Position numbers and translations under genes: made by a program | Shown here: positions 15,949 through 26,784 of the stretch, one piece after another | Numbering within the stretch: the stretch's first letter is position 1 | Layout of the letters: each line of letters starts with the position of its first letter | Assembly: GCA_964017065.1 (NCBI GenBank) | Contig: OZ024788.1 | Coordinates: 8,969,761 to 9,033,760, forward strand | DNA: 64,000 bases | Reading direction: 5' to 3' | Source: Haliclona indistincta | Taxonomy: Eukaryota; Porifera; Demospongiae; Haplosclerida; Chalinidae | Notes under the pieces: generated by a model | Database searches by the model: none | What the model saw: only the letters and a program-made list of their open reading frames with translations | What the model was told of the DNA's origin: nothing

Positions 15949-17799
15949 TTTTCGTGGTTGATCCTACCCACAAAATAATTAATTTAGTTTAACAACAAAA
16001 TTTTCCCGATTTACTGTATACCCAACAAGTTCGTACCGCAACACTTATACTACCGACCGTGAAAAATTGTGACCATATTTTCATAAACCACCCATATGGC
16101 GCTGCTGATTAGATTCATTTGATGTCTAGTGGTTCCTAGGAACTTTTATGTATTCTGGTTTTGGTTAGCACATCTTGTACAGGTCCTAAGGTACAAGGAA
16201 GTAAACGGTATGTTTGTTTTAAAAACCACTGAACAACTGCTAAAACTAGGCACCAAAGGTGCAAATGCCTCGATGGAACATTTCACATACACAGTAAACT
16301 GCAGCTATTATACCTTTCTGTACAGCAATTACAAAGCAATAGTTACACAATCAGAAGCCAATCAGTGCTGACCATAATTCAACTGGGCGTGTCTAAAATG
16401 TTCAGTACAGCTCATGCATACTGAACATGAGTGAGATAGCATCCATAGCTTGCTTACACAATTTCTCTGGACATGCGCTGCTATTCTGTTAGTGAAATTC
16501 TAACCTATCAGCTTCTAGGTAGTCAACTGTGGATAGCTTTGCCTTTGAAGAACTCCAGATCGCCAGCAACAGCCATGATCAACCGCGAGTGAGCAAAATG
16601 CGCCATAACTCACGAACTAAGCTTTATATAAAGTTTTCACATGATCGAAAGCGAGATAATACCGTGTTCTACTTGCATTGCTAGTTTCAGAGCTTAACTT
16701 TCAGCACGCGCTACAAAACCGAACCAGGTGATGCGGTAACTCATGAACAGAGCCTTATAACCAAAATATTAACAATTCATTTCCAAGCAAATATCGACTT
16801 TAGCTTGTGTTGCACGTTTCAGCGCTTAGTTTTCAGCGAGCGACGAGAAATCCTGCCAACAGATAGACAGACAGATACACAAACAGACTACCGTAAGCCC
16901 CGTGACTCCACCCACTGAGGCATAAGAATGAAACAACTCTATAGTGTCTTCTTGAAGGAATATCAGCCACAAGACCATGCAGATCACCCAGCTATACTAT
17001 GGTATCACAGCTGCGCATAAATGATGTGTGTCGCGTTTGCACATGAATTTTGTTGCCCATAAATATATGTGTCGCGGTAAGAGGGTTAAAGGCAAGCGAC
17101 AAGAGAAAGAGTAGATCAAATAACTAATGATGAAGATATACCAGCTGCAAATAATACCCATCAAGAAGGGAATATGGCGAAATTTATTTTCACTGTTTCC
17201 AGGTTCGTCACTTTAGTGACAATTTACAGCAACCTCATTGCTACTGTAAAGACAGGGCAACACCAGAGAGAAGATCTAAGTGTCATTTGATGTATAAAAT
17301 TCACCACCAGGTGAAATATCAGTGTTTGAATGTTAATACATTGAATTGTAGCCGCCATCTTGACTTCCGTGCATCCCTAGTAATGGTCAAGTTGGTCAAC
17401 TTGATTACATTACTCTGTAATCAATGGCAACTAACAAGCCCCAACTGTACATGTAGCACTGTGTTTTACTATTATGTTGTAATTGTATGCATCTAACTGA
17501 AGTCCATCATCACCTGTATGTGATACGTGCTGGTATCGATTCAGCTATAATTCAGTCTCTAATAAAGCACATGGTACTGCTTGTGATACTGATAAACAAA
17601 GTGTAGCTGAACTGTGAGTTCAATCTGTCACTCACAAGTGACTGGAAATGCTAAATCAGCGAAGATCTGCAACAGCTCTTTGAGAGTCGCCATCTTGATT
17701 TTCGTTGTCAAGCAAAGTGCTTACACTTCAGATTCACTTGGAGATAGCTAAAATGCAGTAGAAATCTATAACAGTAGAGATATGTGCGATAATTCATTT
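15949..17799. other. Gene-poor interval
   Basis: No coding exon is supportable here. Open frames at 16129-16371 and 17287-17496 lack domains and splice context. The DNA is AT-rich with short repeats, including AGACAGACAGATACACAAACAGAC near 16866-16890. Confidence 0.5.
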
Positions 17800-17957
17800 A
17801 ACCCTCCAACTGCGGACAGAAATTCTAGCCTCTGTTTGTGTGGATTTGACTAACCTTTGTAGCCATTACACAGACAAACTAGTGCTGTGCATGGTTACCG
17901 TTAATATGCAAAATCAACTTGCACGACGCACTGGCTTGTTGTCAATGACAATTGCAG
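17800..17957. repeat. Interspersed repeat family E, left part
   Basis: The sequence around AACCCTCCAACTGCGGACAG and CTAACCTTTGTAGCCATTACAC matches 59835-59940. The right part of the same repeat resumes at 18631 after the palindromic TTAA element, showing that the element inserted into a pre-existing repeat. Confidence 0.75.
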
Positions 17958-18630
17958 TTAAGGTGGTGGGATACCAAAATTAATGATATTCATGATTTTA
18001 CTGGGTACTGTTATTTTCACGACAAGACTGAACTTGGTGGCTGCTTTTTGCACTCAGTCTTACTCGCGCTGTCTCTAGGACCTGATTAATGTAAGTTTCG
18101 AGCCTATGCTCCCCGCCGTCGCGAAGCTACAAGACTGACCATCGCGAGGAGGTTTGTGCAGTTTTTATCGAGTTGCATGCTAAACGAAGAGCTTACAGCT
18201 AAATGAGCACGCTTACCACCCCAGGATCTAGGACTTCAAGGATGCTTTTTCGATATCTCTCTTTTGTTCGACGATCGAACGCCAAACTGTTTGGCGTTCG
18301 ATCGTGTATCTAACGAACAAAAGAGAGATATCGAAAAAGCATCCTTGAAGTCCTAGATCCTGGGGTGGTAAGCGTGCTCATTTAGCTGTAAGCTCTTCGT
18401 TTAGCATGCAACTCGATAAAAACTGCACAAACCTCCTCGCGATGGTCAGTCTTGTAGCTTCGCGACGGCGGGGAGCATAGGCTCGAAACTTACATTAATC
18501 AGGTCCTAGAGACAGCTAGCGCGAGTAAGACTGAGTGCAAAAAGCAGCCACCAAGTTCAGTCTTGTCGTGAAAATAACAGTACCCAGTAAAATCATGAAT
18601 ATCATTAATTTTGGTATCCCGCCACCTTAA
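17958..18630. mobile_element. Near-perfect palindromic TTAA element, family A, copy 2
   Basis: This 673-bp unit is one continuous inverted repeat. About 335 bp of the left arm (from TTAAGGTGGTGGGATACC) is mirrored almost base for base up to GGTATCCCGCCACCTTAA, with the centre near 18293 (CGAACGCCAAAC/TGTTTGGCGTTCG). TTAA is present on both sides and the outer bases match the family A ends at 15301-15948. There is no coding capacity. The intact arms imply recent insertion or gene conversion. RNA from it would form a very long hairpin. Confidence 0.92.
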
Positions 18631-18850
18631 CCATGCCCACTTGACGATCTACCAACTGTCGTGTGCTAGAATGACTCTCACTGGAGAAAAAAAATGCCAC
18701 TTCTTTGGTCAAAACAGCATGTGTGAGACAAATCTAGTGCATCTATGGCTGCTTTTTATGTCAAGAGGCCAAAAGAGACCCAGTGGTGCTAGGTATTCCG
18801 CCATATATAGCTCTGCATGCTAGAAGGGGCCTCCGGCCCCACCATCCCAC
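18631..18850. repeat. Interspersed repeat family E, right part
   Basis: Landmarks CCCACTTGACGATCTACCAAC, GTGCTAGAATGACTCTC and CAAAACAGCATGT match 59985-60075. A short hairpin (AAGGGGCCTCCGGCCCC) follows at about 18824-18840. Confidence 0.75.
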
Positions 18851-19626
18851 CCCAACCGCCCTATTTCGCCTATCGGCGAAATAACCTATCTTCGAATTTG
18901 ACGCCCACTTCCTGTGACGTCAAACCTGCTAGGCAACTATAGTCACCCATCACTTGTGAAGGGTTAACACATGAGTAGCCGCCACTTTAACACGGTCATC
19001 CCTACATATCATTGCCGAACAGCAATGATAATTCTCGCCTCCTTGTATCATACAATAAGAGTATTATAATAAAAATTATTCGTAATTCACCCCAACACCA
19101 ATTTAATTAATTAACGCCTTGCCCTTTTGAAAAAAATACTAGATTAGAGCCAGAGCTAGTATAATGACAAAAGAGGAAGTATTAGCATGCGTGATACGAG
19201 AGTTAAACCCTTATACGCTACTGACAAGTTCATTAGTTTATGTAACAAGAAGCCTCAAGCTACAGTTTTAGCTACCTTCATGTATATCAAAGTGAGACTA
19301 ACAGGGCAGTTAGTAACAGCCAAAAGTTTACGAATAGAACAGTAAATTAATATTTACTCAGTATGTGAGTAGCCCATGTGACAATCACATAAAGCAAGAA
19401 GCTGTCCATATGATCGATGGCATTATGTGAGCAGTAACATTGGAATGCTAATGAGCACTAAGTATACAGTTGTGATTAGTTGTGGTTTGTCATGTAAACA
19501 GTTACTACATAAATATTCTGTAACATGTTCTTGATTTCTAGTAAATAAGCCAAATGTCCACAAAATAATAGAAATGATTGAATATGGTATACATCTCACC
19601 AAAGGCCGATAGTAAACTATTGTTCA
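18851..19626. other. Gene-poor interval with dispersed repeat
   Basis: No gene is recognised. Bases about 19180-19290 (GATACGAGAGTTAAAC, AAGTTCATTAGTTTATGTAACAAG, CTACAGTTTTAGCTA) recur at about 24700-24810, marking a shared dispersed repeat. Confidence 0.5.
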
Positions 19627-21090
19627 TTAACCCTCGGCGCATGCGCGAGGGTTACGGTACTTGGTTTGTCATTCGTTCGTTCGTTCTATCTGTCCAATGA
19701 GCTGCAGAGACCATCGCTAACTTCTGAGACTCGGTAAAGGTATGAACAGGCTTAGCACGACAATGGCTTGCAATGTGACTTGTGGATTTTGCTAAAGTGC
19801 TTTCGTTCTAGAGTTATGGCCGGCTGGCTCACCTTGACGGCCGTCTTTGACGTCTCTGACGACAAAAGCGCCCATAGTTGACTACCTAGTTACTTTTAGA
19901 CCATACTTCAATGTAATTCTGCAATTTGATTGGTCAGCCAGAGGTGTTCTAAATCAAGTAGAACACCGCTGATTTCACTTAGTACACCGCTGAGTTTACT
20001 TAGAACACCTTTAATTAACCACGTCATTAATAACCACAACAACATGGCGTCGTCGAAAAACGCACGCGAGTTTATACTGCCATCGTTTGAAAACGGGCTT
20101 TCGCTTGACTCTGGGAACTTCTCTGGGCTCTCTACTACCGCGAGCGCTTCGTTTGCTTAAGCGCAGGTATGGTCTAAACACCTCAGACGATAGATTCTCG
20201 GTGCCTACGAGATTTAGCTCACCTTGGAAACCGAAATAGACGCCCTCGCGCTACGCGCTCGGGACGTCTAAAACTTCGGTTTCCGCGGTGATCTAAATCC
20301 CGTAGACACCTCGAATCCATCGTCTAACCTATATGTAGATTCCATCTAAACTTCAGGACAGCTCTGGGGGTGCGTAGACATCTCAAGAAAAAGCCTATCA
20401 AAGCATGGCTATCTACCCAGTGTTCACGGTCACGCCCACTTGACACACCTTGTCTCGGTTGTGGTCAGCACTTTGCTGTCTTCTGGTTAGCAGTGCAGTT
20501 TCAGGTTGGCTTTAGCTGCAAAGCTCCTTCTGCAAACCATAATGAAAGATTTCACAAAACCCTCGGCGTGTTGCACATTGTAGAGTTAGCTCCTTAGTTA
20601 TGGTTTTCAGAAGGAGCTTTGCAGCTAAAGCCAGCCTGCTTGCTATTGAAACTGCACTGCTAACCAGAAGACAGCAAAGTGCTGACCCCAAGAACAAGGT
20701 GTGACAAGTGGGCGTGACCGTGAACACTGAGTAGGTAGCCATTGCTCTTGGCTTTGATAGGCTATTTCTTGAGATGTCTACGCACCCCCAGAGCTGTCCT
20801 GAAGTTTAGATGGAATCTAAAAGTACCTAGGTAGTCAACTATGGGCGCTTTTGTCGTCAGAGAGGTCCAAGATGGCTGTCAAGGTGAGCCAGCCATACAT
20901 AACTCGAGAACGAAAGCACTTTAGCAAAATCCACAAGTCACATTGCAAGCCATTGTCGTGCTAAGCCTGTTCATACCTTTACCGAGTCTCAGAAGTTAGC
21001 GATGGTCTCTACAGCTCGATGGACAGAATGAACGAATGAATGAAAAACCAAGTACCGTACCGTAACCCTCGCGCATGCGCCGAGGGTTAT
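19627..21090. mobile_element. Nested foldback element
   Basis: The outer arms, about 19627-19890 (TTAACCCTCGGCGCATGCGCG...) and 20825-21090, are inverted copies of about 260 bp. Nested inside are: an element bounded by TTTTAGACCATAC (about 19895) and GGTATGGTCTAAA (about 20178); a hairpin at 20188-20325 with loop CTCGCGCTACGCGCTCG; and a second inverted repeat, about 20337-20545 against 20605-20820. The short open frames within (19930-20160, 20370-20597, 20512-20742) are by-products of these arms. The whole region is best read as successive insertions of palindromic non-autonomous elements. Confidence 0.85.
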
Positions 21091-21660
21091 CTAAGGAGCT
21101 AATTCTACAATGTGCAACACGCCGAGGGTTTCGTGAAATCTGTTCATTTGATATGCATTGAAGTCATCACACTGATCCAACCATTGCCAGCAATGCTAAT
21201 ACGGCAGTTTTATTACTTAATGCACGTGAAAAGCGTCAACCATAGAGCGCAAACCGTGGTCATGTAGGGAGTGGTAATATATTATACCATCCAAATAATT
21301 ATGGTACGAATCACGCTTTACGCTATTTTCACTTGTGCAAAAACTATTAAACCGCTGTACACTAAGTGGTCATCAGGTGGAATTCCTTTTACTGTACGTA
21401 AACAATAAATATCCGATTACACGCAGGTAGTCATAGTTACAAGAACAATTTAACCAATAATTATATCTAGCTGGAATTTTAACCATTTAAATGCTGACCA
21501 ATTCTCTTGCAAATATCTCTAGCGGTCTCAAATTAACTGACAAGCAGCACTAGAGTAGCAGGTATCAGTTACTGCGTTTGTGTAAAGGATTGTAACATTA
21601 TTATTCAGACCGTGTTTATTCTAATATGTAACCACCAAGTGTATATTCATTCAAGATCAT
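21091..21660. other. Probable LTR body, no gene
   Basis: AT-rich DNA without a coding exon that leads directly into the LTR-like 3' end at about 21727. I cannot place the 5' boundary of the LTR. Confidence 0.3.
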
Positions 21661-22019
21661 ACTCTGCAGTGCTGTATATTATGCTGTGAGTATAATAAAC
21701 TTTCGTAAACCCTAGTAATGCTTCACATTTGGTGGCAGCGATGTCGTCGCAGTTGTTGACGAGAGCTAGTGTCTGACAACACGAATTGGAAAACGCTACC
21801 TGAATACAACAAGTATGGCAGAAGAGCGCATGGCAGAAATCTTAAAGGAGCTACTAGATGATAGAAAGAAGAGAGAAAACGAGATTGCTGAGGAGAGGAA
21901 ACGTCAAGAAGAGACACTGGAAAATTTACTTACTAGCTTAAGGTGGGAGGGGTGTGAAGGTGTAAATTTTTGTTATGTGCAGAAAATCCACCAGAACTCC
22001 AAAACCAAGCAAGTAATTT
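21661..22019 (+). mobile_element. LTR-retrotransposon 5' remnant: LTR end, primer site, gag start
   Basis: An AATAAA signal (21693-21698) is followed by a CA-ending LTR edge and then TTTGGTGGCAGCGATG (about 21728-21743), which has the look of a tRNA primer-binding site. An ATG at 21815 opens a highly charged coiled-coil (MAEERMAEILKELLDD, then an EERKRQEE stretch) typical of Ty3/gypsy gag starts in sponges and cnidarians. The frame stops at 22019 after about 68 codons and no protease, RT or integrase follows. It is a truncated element. Confidence 0.6.
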
Positions 22020-23739
22020 AGCTTTAGTTTTCTCTCAATGGTTCAACAGTTAGTGCACAAACAGTCAAAAGTTAAAAATAAAACAAAGTCTTCTATTGAA
22101 CAACAAGGTAGATAAGCAGCTTTTTCGGAGTGAACTGTTTTTGGGAATTTTGCTCATAACTTAGTTCATCTAGTATGTACTGACACAAAGAACTAAGAAA
22201 GGACTATGAAATCACCCATAACCGTCTCACACAATACTTCATGCACGCTGCTAGACAACACTTTATCTTGGCTACTTCATTCCAGCCAACGAATAGATGT
22301 CAGAGACGGCTTCACGTGAAAAGTTAGCTTTATGTATTGGCTACCAGAATCTAGGAAAGGAGCACCAGGCAGTGATTCTTGACCGAGATATCAATGATCT
22401 TGCTAACTCACAAATCAGAGACACTGTTTCATGGCTCTATACTTAGAGAACAAGCCAGAAATAGCCAACAATAGCTATCAACAAGCAGCAGCTCTCTATA
22501 CACGAGTGATCAACACGCCTGCAGCTCTAGTACTATTCCGGCAGGCCACTCCCCCAGCAACAAGTTAGCCAAGAATGCAATTATTGATAAGTACTAACTC
22601 ATAGCTGGATAGCCGCACAAACATAATCATTTTTTTGTAGGGCTCACCTGCATGCCTTGTTGATTTTGCTAAGGCATTAGTCTACCTACATGCTAGGCTA
22701 CACATTATGTTGCTGTACAATTGTGCCCAAAGCCACAAGAGTTGCTATAACATGTATGCAAGTTGCAGTAAAAATCTGTAACACACATCTGACACACATC
22801 AACAAAATGCTAAATTTGCAATATCTCAGCAATTGAAGACAAGCTCAAAGAAGCCATACTCAAGTGCTTTGATTAGCCACGTACCCAGACACTAGAAGGG
22901 GGTGGAGCAAAAGGCAGAAAGAAGCGCCTGGTATACACTGCATACGCATGTGCGATTCCACCGCCGCCGGTTACCATCGTGCACGTTTGTAGTACGTGAT
23001 GAATGTTCATCAGTTTTCCTTGCGGTTTGTGAAGCTCTCCTGTTTGCAATCTACTGTCACGACTGTATTCTTTTTATGAAGCTCTAGCACGGTTCCGTAC
23101 AAATTTACACTATTTTCCCTGTTTTTCCTTCATAGATGGAAAGAAACAGAGAGTGCGTGGTATCGATAAGATCAAGCTCAGGAAAAACTTTAGCGATCGG
23201 TGGATTGTAGGCGCCATCACAGTGCGTATTAGTAACGTCCGAGACCACGCCCACAACGATAAGCACGTTCATGCAATGACGCTGCTAGCAAAGCAGCGCT
23301 CACAGGCTGCAGATTTAGGTGCCTCTTCGTATGCTTCCATTGCTCAAGCCTTCAGCAGGCTTAGTGACGAGAGAAGCTGCGCGTGCAGTTTGATATTGCC
23401 TACTTTATAGCAAAAGAATGATAATAACACAACGAATGTACTGTAATTGTAATTTGCAGTAAATAAATTCGAAAAAATGAGATGTCCAGACAAAAATACA
23501 ATTGACCAATCAAAATAAGTAGTGCTAGGACATTACGTCCAGACAGCAAACAAATTATTTCGACCTCTGACTACATGATCAAACATACTATAGATCAGAA
23601 CATTTAGACTTGTGTTGCTTTAGTTTATTTCAACATTAACCAGTAATTTTGTGTAATTAATTTTTATCATGACAGAATTATTTTAACGCCAAATTCTTTG
23701 ATCATTGAGTGCTACGTTGAGAGGTTTAGATTCACATTG
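22020..23739. other. Gene-poor interval
   Basis: No gene is supportable. Open frames at 22902-23087 and 23153-23410 show no recognisable domain. A possible donor/acceptor pair is visible around 23134 but without a partner exon. Confidence 0.45.
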
Positions 23740-23900
23740 ACGGCTAAATATAAGTTAGACGACGAGGCCATGGTATCTACGCTGTTTAGAAACCGAGGCG
23801 GGTTTGTTGTGACGACCGAGCATAGCGAGGTCGTTACATAACCCGGCCGAGGTTTCTAAACCGCGTAGATCCCATTGGCCGAGGCGTCTAACTATTTTAG
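23740..23900. repeat. Long hairpin with CGAG direct-repeat loop
   Basis: Arms starting GTTAGACGACGAGGCCATGG and ending at the mirrored GGCCGAGGCGTCTAAC pair imperfectly. The top of the hairpin is CCGAGCATAGCGAGG, two CGAG copies in direct orientation. It belongs to the same structural class as the hairpins at 20188-20325 and 36136-36430. Confidence 0.75.
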
Positions 23901-25972
23901 AGTATAGCCACGAGTAGCTAAGCAACACTCACACGACGGATTTTGTAAACAAAGAAATGGCGTTTGTTTTTGAAAAGACGAGGCGTAAAGTTGTTTCTTA
24001 CGTAGTTCTGAACAGAGAAAGGGCAATCTTCGATGGCGAACAACACTCAGCAGTACTCTTACACAAACGCTAATGTTAATCGAACGGTAAGTCAAGCGCC
24101 TCTAGCATTAAACTGTCCACACAGAAGCTCTTTGGGTCGCCAGCCATGTGCGCCACTATAACAAACTCCACCCTGGCTTTTGAAACTCCTCCCCTGCCAC
24201 GGCATGCTGTGCGCACTGCAGTGCAGACTCGCGACTAACGATCGAAAGCGAGCAACATTTCTAGCTTGCCTCCACTCGTCTATCTGCGCTACGTGTCAAC
24301 TAGTCGTCGCTCTTGTTTATGATAGCCTTTTCGATATGCAGAAAGAATGAATCCAACAATTCCTGTACTGACTCAAGTTAGCTTCTAAGTAGCGCGGCTT
24401 GGATACTAAGTGAGCGGTTTGGATACTAAGCTATTGAGAGTCCAAGCTGTAGTCAATCTCATTGGTCAATATCACTAGACTATACTCTAACGGGAATTAA
24501 GAGCTTGTAACACAATCACTGTACTATCATCATTATGGACAAGCACTATACAGTATAGTCAGGTTTCATTTAGGAAAGCAAGAGGTTCACCTGAACTATT
24601 CCTGTCTCATCGGATCATACAATACCAGTTTTTTATTTTTTTTATTTCTATACTGACAAAAGCAGAAGTACTACCACACGATTTGGTTATTATCACATGG
24701 GATACAAGAGTTAAACGCTCCTTCTCCTTATATACACTCCTGATTATAATTATAGGCAAGCTCATTGGTTTATGTCACAAGCAGACTCAATCTACAGTTT
24801 TAGCTAGCTATATGTAGTCGACTGACACATGAGAAGTGAGAGAGAACAGCAGAAACATGGCGACATTGTCTAAAATAATATTATTAACAATTAATGTACT
24901 TTAATTGTAACAATGATCTACCACGATATCAAACAATAAGTGAAATTAAAAAGGGACAGTTAGTACCAGTAAATTAATTTTATGACTAGAACAGTAAATT
25001 TGTGATTTGTCAAGTAATATTTTCAAGGCTCACCTATTGACGTCCTTTGGTTCGCTAGTTGACTGACTCTCTCCACGAGGAGTACGCGTTTAATTGTACG
25101 TGTTTGCTCAGTCTCACAATTGTGGCACACCCACATACCGGAATGTTCTAATCGATGATGTTGCTAATATGAATACATGGCCATAGCACGCGACAGGAGA
25201 CTTTCTCGACTTCGCAGGCGTCTTTCAAAGAATAAATATTTAACAACCAAGCTGTTGAGAGCTATTTCATGACAATCTTCGAGCAGTAAGGCAGTACCGT
25301 AGTTTGCAAATCCGTTGTCTCCAGCTCATAACCATAGCACGCTACACATGCACATTTGACTGTACAAATCCATTCACATTTGGTCAATACGCATGCGTCT
25401 TGATGGAAAAGCTATGCAAAAAGTTGACAACTGACTTGCAAATTACGGAAAACAGCCGTGTGTTCTTGTACACACACACACATACAATAGACGAAGACGA
25501 ATGCTTAACCCTCCGGCGCCTATGCACCCAGGGTAATAATTGTAAAGAGCCGGTAATAAATTATGCACCATAATTATATAATGTCCACACATTTGGAGCC
25601 CTATAAATAACACAATGTAACCATGGTGTTAGCAGCGGTAGTGGAGTAGTGAGCCAACGTGTCTGGGAGTGTCATGGTGTGCTTGCATGGTGGTGGGTCT
25701 GCCATTTTCTCTTAACTTCTTCTTAACTCTACTGCTGTTCTACACCAGGCTTTAGTCTTGAGTTTAAGGTTTAGTTTTTGTGTTTCACTTTATGCACTGC
25801 ATATCGGCACCTGTAGCCACGACCGGTGACCTACTGACCGGCTCTTAAAGTCTTTAAGCAATATTTTAGAGAACCAGTACCGGACCGCCTTTATCATCAG
25901 TAATTGTGATTTTCGCATTAAAATACCATGCACTACATGCACTAAATGTATTACATGAAGATATTTCTCACC
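23901..25972. other. Intergenic/intronic DNA 3' of the Death-domain exon
   Basis: No further exon of the Death-domain gene is recognised. A dispersed repeat shared with about 19180 lies at 24700-24810. A CCCTCCGGCGCC...CCAGGGT stretch near 25509 resembles the foldback ends at 19630. Confidence 0.4.
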
Positions 25973-26338
25973 TTCCTCGTCTGAAGAGCTACTACTTTCA
26001 GCTAGCAACAGTTCGGTGACTTTCTCTTCGAGATCACGTGAGCCACACTTTCGAAATACTTTACACAGTCTCTTGTACGTGGCCTTTGTTCCTTGTTTCT
26101 GCTTCCATTTTCTCAGCATCGCGATCCTTTGAGCAGGTACAGAATGAGGATTTGCTCCTAGTATCGCGGATTCATCGGCTTCTGTTAGCCCAAGATAAGG
26201 AGAGACAAATCGCCAATCGACAATCTTCTCGGCAATTTCAGCTAAATGTTGTTCTGAACATAGACCATGTGCTGCCTGTGACAATGCCAGCGATGTCCTT
26301 TGAGACGTACTTGCATTTTCAGAAGAACTTTCTGCCAT
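25973..26338 (-). CDS. Death-domain protein, first coding exon
   Basis: An ATG at 26338 opens a Ser/Thr-rich head and then a Death-fold domain, approximately residues 25-105: HLAEIAEKIVDWRFVSPYLGL, TEADESAIL, AMLRKWKQKQG, TYKRLCKVF and LEEKVTELL. A serine/acidic stretch leads to the donor GAGGAAG/GTGAGA at 25973/25972. Death domains mediate homotypic assembly in apoptotic and innate immune signalling. This architecture, with a Death domain near the N-terminus and more exons downstream, is common in the large sponge Death-domain repertoire. The downstream exons are not visible, so partner domains are unknown. The frame upstream of the ATG is open to about 26431, but a CTCCACAGGCAG acceptor-like site just before the ATG suggests a 5' UTR intron. 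Confidence 0.7.
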
Positions 26339-26385
26339 AACTCTGCCTGTGGAGAATAAAGGGTTAAAGTACTTGTTAATTAATT

Positions 26386-26403
26386 GGGGCGAGCCTGAGC
26401 GAG
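26386..26403. repeat. GGGGCGAGCCTGAGCGAG motif, solo copy
   Basis: This 18-mer is identical to the inverted ends of the element at 60363-61289. Here it stands next to an ATCT microsatellite and GGATAGACG repeats, with no visible partner nearby. Confidence 0.7.
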
Positions 26404-26784
26404 CCCCACATTGATTGGCACAATGGCCCACGCGGCGGGGAATGTATCAATCTATCTATCTATCTGTCACGGGGGATAGACGTTTGTCATCCACCTCCAG
26501 AATAGGACCGGAAATAGCTCCAAAATAGGACCGGAAGATGTCTAGAGTTGTCGTCCGCCCAGCTCCAAGATAGGACCGGAAGAGCGCTATGAATCCACTC
26601 GTGTGAGCCAAACTCATTGTTTTCTGTCAAAAATGGCGGCGTTCCGGCTCAGTTATCTCCTGGACACCGACTGATATGCAAGAGGCAGAGCAGTCAGGCT
26701 GTTGTGTGTGCTGTTAGTGCTCACTGAGGTATATACATGTTGTATAATGGGGTTTACTTAGTATATACGCGTGACCCTTTACTG

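Noticed and set aside
23153..23410. Possible gene with an 85-codon plus-strand frame
   Set aside because: No recognisable domain, no partner exons, and the flanking DNA looks like repeat sequence.
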